Shown here piece by piece: positions 1 to 4,924 of a stretch of 6,819 bases of DNA. The notes under the pieces are model-generated. The model had not been told where the DNA came from and did no database searches. It worked only from the letters and a program-made list of their open reading frames with translations. The position numbers were made by a program, and so were the translations under genes. The first letter of the stretch is position 1; each line of letters opens with the position of its first letter. Source of the DNA: Bacteroidota bacterium (GTDB lineage: Bacteria; Bacteroidota; Bacteroidia; Chitinophagales; Chitinophagaceae). The stretch lies in contig CANHOY010000091.1 in NCBI GenBank assembly GCA_947462495.1, positions 1 to 6,819 of the forward strand. The letters are read 5' to 3'.

Positions 1-426
1 AGTCTCTGGTGTTAATGTTTTTATGGCTTTAATAGTATTGAACCATATTATAGAGCCCCCGTCAGCCAATTCATCTCTATCTACACTAGTTAACACCGCA
101 TGCTTCACTTTCATTAATAAAATAGCTTCAGCTACCCTTTGTGGCTCATCCCATTCCACTGCTTTAGGACGACCAGTCGCTACTGCACAAAATTGACAAC
201 TTCTGGTACATATATTTCCAAGAATCATGAAAGTAGCAGTTCCTTCCCCCCAACATTCGCCCATATTGGGGCAATTGCCGCTTTCACAAATGGTATGTAA
301 TTTATGGGTATCTACTAGTCCACGAACATGCTTATAACTTTCGCCAATAGGTAATTTTACTCTTAACCAATCTGGCTTTTTAATCCTTGTATCCGCCCCA
401 GAAGAAACTACCGGTAATTCTTGCAT
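1..426 (-). CDS. lipA: Lipoyl synthase, N-terminal part (cut by window edge)
   Basis: Radical SAM enzyme that inserts two sulfurs into protein-bound octanoyl groups, making the lipoyl cofactor of 2-oxoacid dehydrogenases and the glycine cleavage system; cytosolic. The 142 visible codons start at ATG (424-426) and stay open to base 1. Both cluster motifs are present. The auxiliary 4Fe-4S cluster motif is C47-x4-C52-x5-C58, followed by the family-typical GTATFMILG. The radical SAM motif is C73-x3-C77-x2-C80 (CTRSCQFC). Then comes TSVDRDELADGG at about 113-124, a LipA signature. Family members are usually about 290-320 residues, so roughly half is seen; the truncation is only the window boundary. 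No Shine-Dalgarno is visible, as is usual in Bacteroidota. It diverges from the OsmC-family gene. No lipB is in the window. Identification rests on the paired cysteine motifs, which are specific to LipA. Confidence 0.97.
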   Translation of the reverse strand, partial: MQELPVVSSGADTRIKKPDWLRVKLPIGESYKHVRGLVDTHKLHTICESGNCPNMGECWGEGTATFMILGNICTRSCQFCAVATGRPKAVEWDEPQRVAEAILLMKVKHAVLTSVDRDELADGGSIIWFNTIKAIKTLTPET

Positions 427-448
427 AAATGAGATCAATAATCAGCCA

Positions 449-456
449 CAAAAATA
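449..456 (-). promoter_or_regulatory. Candidate lipA -7 promoter element
   Basis: On the minus strand this reads TATTTTTG, a perfect match to the Bacteroidota -7 consensus TAnnTTTG, with 22 bases between it and the lipA ATG. No clear TTTG -33 element is found about 19-21 bases further upstream; that stretch is a T-run. The same octamer at nearly the same distance precedes fdx. In AT-rich DNA such a match can arise by chance, so the call is moderate. Confidence 0.45.
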
Positions 457-467
457 CAAGACTTGTA
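455..467. promoter_or_regulatory. 13-bp dyad at lipA promoter (operator candidate)
   Basis: TACAAG-A-CTTGTA is a perfect inverted repeat with 6-bp arms and one central base. It overlaps the upstream edge of the candidate lipA -7 element by two bases, a position where a bound repressor would compete with RNA polymerase. No regulator is known to me for this exact site. The regulatory role is inferred from symmetry and position only. Confidence 0.3.
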
Positions 468-540
468 CTTAAAAAAGAATATTATCTCCACTCAATTAAT
501 ACAAAATAAACCCTTTCATCGTAATTTTACCAAAATCACA

Positions 541-580
541 AATTATAGAACGCTTTCAACAAAGCGTAGATAATTATAGA
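541..580. repeat. Inverted repeat flanked by 9-bp direct repeats, upstream of osmC
   Basis: A perfect inverted repeat ACGCTTT-CAAC-AAAGCGT occupies 550-567. It is bracketed by two identical copies of AATTATAGA at 541-549 and 572-580, a 31-bp period. The 18-bp inverted repeat lies at about -30 to -45 relative to a start site expected just downstream of the candidate osmC -7 element, i.e. over the -33 region. No T-tract follows on either strand, so it is not an intrinsic terminator. An operator for a redox or other regulator is a plausible reading but is inference. Confidence 0.4.
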
Positions 581-583
581 GCT

Positions 584-591
584 TACATTTT
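584..591 (+). promoter_or_regulatory. Weak candidate osmC -7 promoter element
   Basis: TACATTTT matches TAnnTTTG at all but the last position and ends 20 bases before the OsmC-family ATG, close to the 18-22 base spacing seen at the other candidate promoters here. No TTTG -33 element is seen at the right distance; the direct and inverted repeats of 541-580 occupy that place. Confidence 0.3.
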
Positions 592-611
592 TATACTCAA
601 AAACTAAAACT

Positions 612-1019
612 ATGACTGCTACAGTTACTTATGAATCAAATTTAAGAACTACCTGCTTACACATACAAAGCGGGTCCCATATTGAAACTGATGCCCCTAC
701 AGACAATAAAGGGAAAGGGGAAAGATTCTCTCCCACCGATTTGATTGCTACTGGACTTGGCGCTTGTATGATTACTACCATGGGTATAAAAGCAGAAAGT
801 ATGCAGATAGCATTAGATGGTGCAAAAGTGGAAGTAACTAAAATAATGGTATCAGATCCTAGGCGAATTGGGAAAATTATAGCGCATGTAACTATGCCTG
901 CTGGTTTAAATATAGATGATAAGACAAAGGAAATTTTAGAAAAAGTAGCTAGAACCTGCCCTGTAGAAAGAAGTTTACACCCAGAGGTAGCATTGGCTAT
1001 TACTTTTGATTGGCTTTAA
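612..1019 (+). CDS. OsmC/Ohr-family protein (probable thiol peroxidase-like)
   Basis: A 135-residue cytosolic protein of the OsmC/Ohr fold, whose characterised members reduce organic hydroperoxides through a pair of cysteines. The two family cysteines are visible: C52 in TGLGACMITTMG, at the start of the long central helix, and C116 in ARTCPVERSL. The GERFSPTDL segment at about 36-44, before the first cysteine, is the usual GxxxxPxxL-type lead-in. C15 is extra. Length is typical (about 130-145). It resembles the general OsmC/YhfA branch more than classical Ohr, so the substrate is unassigned and peroxide detoxification is inferred from the family. ATG at 612 is the first start in frame and is preceded by A-rich sequence without a Shine-Dalgarno. 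It is monocistronic: divergent from lipA, convergent with maf, and closed by a strong terminator. Confidence 0.9.
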   Translation: MTATVTYESNLRTTCLHIQSGSHIETDAPTDNKGKGERFSPTDLIATGLGACMITTMGIKAESMQIALDGAKVEVTKIMVSDPRRIGKIIAHVTMPAGLNIDDKTKEILEKVARTCPVERSLHPEVALAITFDWL

Positions 1020-1043
1020 TAATACTGTTAGACCCATTTTCTT

Positions 1044-1080
1044 TAAAGCAACTAGTTAATTCCTAGTTGCTTTATTTTTT
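1044..1080 (+). terminator. Rho-independent terminator of the OsmC-family gene
   Basis: A 12-bp perfect stem pairs 1044-1055 (TAAAGCAACTAG) with 1063-1074, with a 7-base loop TTAATTC, followed by six T at 1075-1080. It begins 25 bases after the OsmC stop. On the minus strand the hairpin is not followed by a T-run, so it should act only on plus-strand transcription. Most of it lies inside the 3' end of maf; the right arm, loop and part of the left arm encode the last Maf residues and stop codon on the opposite strand. Confidence 0.85.
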
Positions 1081-1639
1081 GAATAAGTTTGCTTACTGGC
1101 AAACCCATTACATTATAAAAATCTCCTTGTATACTTTTAATACCTATTACTCCTATCCATTCTTGAATAGCATAAGCACCAGCTTTATCATAGGGTTTAT
1201 AATTTTCAACATAAAATTCAATCTGATCTTGAGTTAACGGATGAAATTCTACTTGAGTGGTTTCACTAAAAGCTATTTCATTCCCATCATACAATAATAC
1301 TACACCTGTAATTACTTGATGTACTCTTCCAGATAATTTTTGCAAAGTGGCAATAGCTGCTAATTGATCAAAAGGCTTTCCAATAATAACTTCATCTAAA
1401 ACCACCACCGTATCTGCGGCAATGATACATTTACTATTTAAGGTAGCACTATCAGAAGTTATTTTATCTTTAACTGCAATGGCTTTGTTGCGAGCAATGA
1501 AAACAGGTACTTCTTCAATAGGCATGGTGGCCGGGTAATTTTCATTGGATTCGGAAACAATAATTTCAAAAGGCAATTCGGCCCACTCTAATAAAGTTTT
1601 ACGACGGGGTGACTGAGAAGCTAAAATGAATTGGATCAT
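1052..1639 (-). CDS. maf: Maf-family nucleoside triphosphate pyrophosphatase (YhdE-like)
   Basis: House-cleaning NTP pyrophosphatase of the Maf/HAM1 fold; 195 residues, normal for the family, cytosolic. Diagnostic motifs in order: LASQSPRR at 6-13 (substrate and phosphate binding), ARNKA at 49-53, AADTVV at 74-79 with the key D76, GKP at 87-89, TGV at 111-113, DKAGAYAIQ at 151-159, and GDFYNVMGLP at 172-181. The KAGAYxIQ and VxGLP signatures match the YhdE subgroup, which hydrolyses dTTP, UTP and modified pyrimidine nucleotides, rather than the YceF subgroup; the subgroup call is inference. It starts at ATG (1637-1639), 19 bases after the UbiA-like gene, as last gene of the operon. Its final codons (QLGIN and TAG stop) lie inside the terminator of the convergent OsmC-family gene. 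Confidence 0.93.
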   Translation of the reverse strand: MIQFILASQSPRRKTLLEWAELPFEIIVSESNENYPATMPIEEVPVFIARNKAIAVKDKITSDSATLNSKCIIAADTVVVLDEVIIGKPFDQLAAIATLQKLSGRVHQVITGVVLLYDGNEIAFSETTQVEFHPLTQDQIEFYVENYKPYDKAGAYAIQEWIGVIGIKSIQGDFYNVMGLPVSKLIQKIKQLGIN

Positions 1640-1658
1640 GTAGTATTATAGTAACAAA

Positions 1659-2594
1659 TTAAAATAAGAAGTAGAAAAATGCAATAGATAAAATACCAAA
1701 CAGCATGGCCACTTTTACCCAAGTACTTAACTCATTAAAATGCTTATTGGTAAAAGACTTGGGTAATTTATAAAAAACAATAACCAAAGGAGTTATAATA
1801 AATACTAGGCAATATAAAGCGCTTAACCACCAACCAAATGGAATCACCACCATTTGAATGATAAGCAAAAGGGCTATCACCACAATTAGCCATACTGACA
1901 AGTATACTTTGGTTGGCTTTAAACCCCATTTAATGGGTAAAGTAGTACATCCAAATTTTTCATCACCTTCCATATCTTCTAAATCCTTGAGCGCTTCTCT
2001 AACTAAAGTGAGTATAAAAGCAAAAGCGCTATACAATAAAGTAAGCTTTGCAAACTTAAAATTAGCTGAATCGCTGATATTGGGTTGTAGGATTTCCTGA
2101 ATAGTTAATTTAGAAAAATAAACCACCGCAATAGACCATGCAGTTAAAACAGAAATGATAATATTCCCTACTAAAAAATTCTTTTTAAAAGTGGTGCTAT
2201 AAAACCACAATAACAAAATAGCCAACAAATTGGACAAATGAATATGCCAAAACGTTTTAAATGGAAAAACAATAGTAGAGATATAAATAGCAAAAACGCT
2301 TAAGATTAAGTGCCAAAATATAACCCATCGTCTGCTAATGAAAGCCCCGACAACCACTTTAGAGGGTTTGTTAATTTGATCAATGTTTACATCAAAATAA
2401 TCATTAATCATATAGCCAGCCGCTGCAATAAATACATTGGAAAGCAGCATGAGATAAAAACGAAAATCCACTTCTTGCCCAGCTAAAGGATACAAAGGCT
2501 TATAAATACAAAAATGAAATAAACATTCTGCCAATAAAATAAAAAGCAAATTCGGCCAACGTATCAATCTTAAAAAATGAATCAGTAGCTTCAA
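1659..2594 (-). CDS. UbiA-family prenyltransferase (geranylgeranylglycerol-phosphate transferase-like)
   Basis: Integral inner-membrane prenyltransferase of 311 residues with about eight or nine hydrophobic helices. Both UbiA Asp-rich motifs are intact: NDYFDVNID at 64-72 (D65, D68, D72, followed by K76-P77) and DLEDMEGD at 204-211 (D204, D207, D211, preceded by R199-E200). These bind Mg-diphosphate of the prenyl donor. The N-terminal RWPN at 12-15 is also typical. Related Bacteroidota proteins are usually named geranylgeranylglycerol-phosphate geranylgeranyltransferase by similarity to the archaeal ether-lipid enzyme. MenA or another quinone or polyprenyl role cannot be excluded, and the acceptor is unknown. 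The start is TTG at 2592-2594: the in-frame TAA at 2604-2606 leaves only TTG or ATT, and the next ATG (residue 49) would delete the RWPN segment. It sits 17 bases after kdsC and 19 before maf. Confidence 0.85.
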   Translation of the reverse strand: MKLLIHFLRLIRWPNLLFILLAECLFHFCIYKPLYPLAGQEVDFRFYLMLLSNVFIAAAGYMINDYFDVNIDQINKPSKVVVGAFISRRWVIFWHLILSVFAIYISTIVFPFKTFWHIHLSNLLAILLLWFYSTTFKKNFLVGNIIISVLTAWSIAVVYFSKLTIQEILQPNISDSANFKFAKLTLLYSAFAFILTLVREALKDLEDMEGDEKFGCTTLPIKWGLKPTKVYLSVWLIVVIALLLIIQMVVIPFGWWLSALYCLVFIITPLVIVFYKLPKSFTNKHFNELSTWVKVAMLFGILSIAFFYFLF

Positions 2595-2611
2595 AATAAA
2601 TGTTTAAGATT

Positions 2612-3130
2612 TTATTTGGATTGAATTTGATCAGTCAAATCCCAATGATCATTTAATTTCAATGTTTTTTCAATGACTTCTCTAGCACAACCCTCACCGC
2701 CTTTTAAAATAGCAGTGTACGCCGAAATGGCTTTTATATCAGCAGCAGCATCATTTGGGCAAGCCGCTAAACCCACTGCTTTCATGGCTTCATAATCGGG
2801 CATATCGTCGCCCATATACATGATATCCTCCAAGGATACTTTGTTTAAAATAGATAACTCTTTTAATAGCTCCAATTTATTTACCACTTTCATATACACT
2901 TCAACAACTCCTAATTTTTGAAGACGATCTTTTACTTCATCAGAATTACCACCAGATATCACCCAAACATGGTATCCTTTCTTAATGGCCAATTGCAAAG
3001 CATATCCATCTTTAATATTCATCACTCTAGCCATTAAACCATTAGGCATAATTAATAACTTGCCATTGGTTAAAACACCATCGACATCAAATACAAAACA
3101 TTTAATTTTTTTAAAAGCTGCTAACAACAA
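2612..3130 (-). CDS. kdsC: KdsC-type HAD phosphatase (3-deoxy-D-manno-octulosonate 8-phosphate phosphatase)
   Basis: HAD-superfamily hydrolase, capless KdsC type, 172 residues; family members are usually 160-190 and tetrameric. It would dephosphorylate Kdo-8-P to Kdo for the LPS inner core, in the cytosol. Motif I is FDVDGVLTNG at 14-23 with nucleophile D15 and acid/base D17. Motif II is ISGGNS at 58-63 (S59). Motif III is a lysine in KVVNK (81-85). Motif IV is GDDMPD at 107-112 (D108, D109, D112). The C-terminal GGEGCARE at 144-151 is typical of KdsC tails, which cap a neighbouring active site. Start is TTG (3128-3130), giving an N-terminus like other KdsC proteins (MLLAAFKKIK). The upstream frame has no ATG before the iscX stop TAG at 3158-3160, and the first ATG (residue 28) lies beyond the catalytic aspartates. 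A different sugar phosphate, or a role tied to the lipid enzyme next door, is possible. Confidence 0.88.
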   Translation of the reverse strand: MLLAAFKKIKCFVFDVDGVLTNGKLLIMPNGLMARVMNIKDGYALQLAIKKGYHVWVISGGNSDEVKDRLQKLGVVEVYMKVVNKLELLKELSILNKVSLEDIMYMGDDMPDYEAMKAVGLAACPNDAAADIKAISAYTAILKGGEGCAREVIEKTLKLNDHWDLTDQIQSK

Positions 3131-3157
3131 TGTAAATTTTAGACTATAAATGTAAGC

Positions 3158-3397
3158 CTATTTTTGATTATCTCTCCACTCATATACCCAGGCACTTTGA
3201 ATCATTTCCAAATGTCCTTCATTGGATTCTTCCTTTTTTCCCTCAAAATGCGGCAGGGCTAAAACCCATTCTAACAAATCGGTGAAACGAACACGGTATA
3301 TTTTAGACTCTGAAAAATCATCTCCAAATTTTTCATATAATTTTTGTGCAATGTCTTCATGATCATTCCAATGGATAGGTGGTTCAAATTGGCTCAT
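3158..3397 (-). CDS. iscX: Iron-sulfur cluster assembly protein IscX (YfhJ family)
   Basis: Small acidic cytosolic protein that in E. coli binds the cysteine desulfurase IscS and iron, and modulates Fe-S cluster assembly. Family landmarks are present: W10-ND start, IAQKLYEKFGDD at 16-27, VRFTDLLEWV at 36-45, SNEGHLEMIQSAW at 58-70. With 79 residues it is longer than the 66-residue E. coli protein, owing to about five extra N-terminal residues, a short insert before VRFTD and a longer C-terminus. The ATG at 3395-3397 is 15 bases after the ferredoxin stop, matching the fdx-iscX order at the end of the proteobacterial isc operon. IscS, IscU and HscA/B are not in this window, so its partner here is unknown. 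Confidence 0.92.
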   Translation of the reverse strand: MSQFEPPIHWNDHEDIAQKLYEKFGDDFSESKIYRVRFTDLLEWVLALPHFEGKKEESNEGHLEMIQSAWVYEWRDNQK

Positions 3398-3412
3398 ACG
3401 TTTTATAATTTT

Positions 3413-3748
3413 TTATTCTCCTAGAAATTGTGTTTGGTCAGGTACTATTACTTCTATTTCTCCGCTGCCTGCTAATAACTCGCATTGACAACCTAATCTT
3501 GATTCAATTCTTGGGCTCACCGCACGATCTATGAAATCCTCTTCTTTATCTGATAATTCTTGTAAAAATTCAGCACCCTTATTAATATATAAATGACAAG
3601 TACTACAAGCACAAACTCCACCACAATTATGATGCAACACAATGTCTGCATCCAGTATTACTTCTAATAAACTTTGGTCTGGTTTAATATTGGTTAAGGT
3701 AACCGGTTCCAACCCTTTTTGTTCAAAATTAATTTTTATTGAATACAT
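3413..3748 (-). CDS. fdx: Adrenodoxin/ISC-type 2Fe-2S ferredoxin
   Basis: Electron carrier of the adrenodoxin/ISC type, 111 residues from ATG at 3746-3748. This start is preferred over the in-frame TTG at 3770-3772, which would add eight unconserved residues and overlaps the candidate promoter. With it, the cluster ligands fall at C42, C48, C51 (CGGVCACSTC) and C87 (SRLGC), which are the positions of the E. coli Fdx ligands, and the total length equals E. coli Fdx. C46 is also shared with E. coli Fdx; C89 is extra. The acidic stretch SDKEEDFIDRA at about 66-76 is where ISC ferredoxins bind partners. In the ISC pathway it supplies electrons for cluster assembly on the IscU scaffold. It is first gene of the operon, with iscX 15 bases downstream, and diverges from the alpha/beta hydrolase. 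Confidence 0.94.
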   Translation of the reverse strand: MYSIKINFEQKGLEPVTLTNIKPDQSLLEVILDADIVLHHNCGGVCACSTCHLYINKGAEFLQELSDKEEDFIDRAVSPRIESRLGCQCELLAGSGEIEVIVPDQTQFLGE

Positions 3749-3762
3749 AGCCCTAATTATAG

Positions 3763-3776
3763 ATTTTTGCAAAAAT
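3763..3776. promoter_or_regulatory. 14-bp perfect palindrome over fdx promoter
   Basis: ATTTTTGCAAAAAT is a perfect palindrome covering most of the candidate fdx -7 element and the presumed transcription start region. An operator for Fe-S or other regulation of the fdx operon is conceivable. A/T-run palindromes arise easily in AT-rich DNA, so the regulatory role is only suggested. Confidence 0.3.
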
Positions 3777-3777
3777 A
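3770..3777 (-). promoter_or_regulatory. Candidate fdx operon -7 promoter element
   Basis: The minus strand reads TATTTTTG, a perfect TAnnTTTG match, with 21 bases between it and the fdx ATG at 3748. It is the same octamer as the one before lipA (22 bases from its ATG). No TTTG -33 element is clear at 19-21 bases upstream. Confidence 0.45.
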
Positions 3778-3862
3778 ACTTTATTCATTCAATGCCTTAG
3801 TTTCATTTATATTTTTCTTTGTCGAAATACAAAAAAAATAAGCTCAACCCCACCGCTGCACT

Positions 3863-3870
3863 TATCTTTG
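3863..3870 (+). promoter_or_regulatory. Candidate alpha/beta hydrolase -7 promoter element
   Basis: TATCTTTG is a perfect TAnnTTTG match 18 bases before the ATG at 3889, implying a very short leader. The expected -33 region, around 3838-3844, does not contain TTTG. The TTG at 3868-3870, which could be misread as a start codon, is the end of this element. Confidence 0.45.
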
Positions 3871-3888
3871 TACATAAATTCAGGTACA

Positions 3889-4779
3889 ATGGCCAAGCAC
3901 GGTTTTTCGGAAAGGATGTATTTACAATATTTAAGAACAAAATTCACCACTTTGGGCATGCTGGCCCCTCCCGTTGCTGGCAAAATGGCATTTAATCTTT
4001 TCTGTACCCCTTATCCTAAATTTAAAAAAAGAAAAGCGCCCGCTATTTTTCATCAAGCAAAAGGCATCCAAATAAAAGTTATTGGAAATGGAATAGACAA
4101 AATGGGTAGTTCTACTTTAAATGGGTTTGAATGGAAGCCTTCCAAAAGCAATGGGAAAAAAGTATTAATTGTACACGGATACGCCAGCTGCGCCTATAAA
4201 TTTGAACAATATATACCCCCACTTTTAAAAATGGGTTGTCGGGTACTTTGTTTTGATGCACCCGGACATGGTTTAAGTGAAGGCAAATACATTAATATAC
4301 CCATCTATGAACAAACCATACATCAAATCATAAAGGATCACGGGCCTGTAGATTATTTTATTGGTCACTCTTTAGGTGCTATTACCCTGGCCATGATTGC
4401 TGAAACCTTGGCTAACCCATTAGAACATAAATTTGTACTAATTGCCCCAGCCACTAAAACGACCAGTACTTTTGAAAGGTATTTTGACATGATGCACTTT
4501 AATGAAGGGGTCAGGGCCGCATTTTTAGCCGAATTACAAAAGCATACGCATTTACCGGTTTCCTATTTTGAAGCCGATCGCGCTTTGCATAATTATACTG
4601 GTCCAGTGCTATGGGTTCATGACCAAGAAGATCTGGTCTGCCCTTATAAAGATTTAATAGATTTTCAAAATAAAGCCCCTGAAAATGTCAAGTTCTTGAT
4701 AACCAAAGGATTAGGACATAATAAAGTGTATAAAACCCAGGAAGTAATAGATAAAATCATGTCGTTTTTGGCCTCCTAA
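3889..4779 (+). CDS. Alpha/beta hydrolase-fold protein, substrate unknown
   Basis: A 296-residue alpha/beta hydrolase. Visible elements: oxyanion-hole motif HGYAS at 96-100, DAPGHGLS at 123-130, nucleophile elbow GHSLG at 159-163 with S161, acid D248 in HDQEDLVCP (D245 is a less likely alternative), and catalytic histidine H277 in GLGHNKV. The triad is complete, so an esterase, lipase or similar hydrolase activity is expected. No signal peptide is evident, so it is probably cytosolic; the first 60 residues are basic and of no recognised family. Start is ATG 3889; the upstream in-frame TTG at 3868 coincides with the candidate promoter, and ATG at residue 10 is an alternative. Divergent from the fdx operon and 145 bases from topA in the same direction; no strong intrinsic terminator is seen after it. 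Its physiological substrate cannot be read from the sequence. Confidence 0.88.
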   Translation: MAKHGFSERMYLQYLRTKFTTLGMLAPPVAGKMAFNLFCTPYPKFKKRKAPAIFHQAKGIQIKVIGNGIDKMGSSTLNGFEWKPSKSNGKKVLIVHGYASCAYKFEQYIPPLLKMGCRVLCFDAPGHGLSEGKYINIPIYEQTIHQIIKDHGPVDYFIGHSLGAITLAMIAETLANPLEHKFVLIAPATKTTSTFERYFDMMHFNEGVRAAFLAELQKHTHLPVSYFEADRALHNYTGPVLWVHDQEDLVCPYKDLIDFQNKAPENVKFLITKGLGHNKVYKTQEVIDKIMSFLAS

Positions 4780-4813
4780 GCTGAGCTAATTTTTATTTTT
4801 TAGTCGAAAGCTA

Positions 4814-4821
4814 TAATATTG
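4814..4821 (+). promoter_or_regulatory. Weak candidate topA -7 element
   Basis: TAATATTG matches TAnnTTTG in all but one defined position. It would give a leader of roughly 100 bases containing a T8 run (4863-4870) and the inverted repeat at 4878-4892. No -33 element is clear. topA might instead be read through from the hydrolase gene. Confidence 0.2.
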
Positions 4822-4877
4822 CATCGCGAGAAAAGAAATAGCCTCTCCAAAAAAGGGTTGTCTTTTTTTTCATAATT

Positions 4878-4892
4878 AATTGATATTCAATT
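4878..4892. repeat. Short inverted repeat in topA leader
   Basis: AATTGA-TAT-TCAATT has 6-bp arms around a 3-base centre and lies 32 bases before the topA ATG. It could be a regulator site, but it is AT-rich and short enough to be coincidental. Between it and the ATG, TAGGAG at 4907-4912 resembles a Shine-Dalgarno but sits 12 bases from the start, further than usual. Confidence 0.25.
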
Positions 4893-4924
4893 TCTAAAAT
4901 ACCCCGTAGGAGCGGTAGCCCTCT

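Larger units (their letters stand above)
1052..3748 (-). other. Probable five-gene operon fdx-iscX-kdsC-ubiA-like-maf
   Basis: Five minus-strand genes follow each other with gaps of 15, 27, 17 and 19 bases, with no terminator-like hairpin between them, so one transcript from the fdx promoter region is expected. It joins Fe-S functions (fdx, iscX) with envelope-related functions (kdsC, UbiA-like enzyme) and the nucleotide-pool cleaner maf. From general knowledge, a HAD phosphatase, a UbiA-like geranylgeranyl transferase and Maf are often adjacent in Bacteroidota. No minus-strand intrinsic terminator is visible just after maf. Co-transcription is inferred from spacing. Confidence 0.7.

Noticed and set aside
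498..521. Tiny minus-strand frame (7 codons) upstream of lipA
   Set aside because: It lies upstream of the candidate lipA promoter, is very short and has no supporting signal.
1858..2100. 80-codon plus-strand open frame
   Set aside because: Lies wholly antisense to the UbiA-like gene, whose motifs are clear; no family resemblance.
3749..3772. Eight-codon N-terminal extension of fdx from TTG 3772
   Set aside because: The TTG falls within the candidate promoter; starting at ATG 3748 gives the E. coli Fdx length and cysteine numbering.
3868..3888. Seven-codon N-terminal extension of the hydrolase from TTG 3868
   Set aside because: The TTG is the end of a perfect TAnnTTTG element, and a good ATG follows at 3889.
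4841..4870. Possible intrinsic terminator after the hydrolase (sequence before T8)
   Set aside because: The bases before the T-run pair poorly, with several mismatches and a stem held by only a few G-C or wobble pairs, so no terminator is called.
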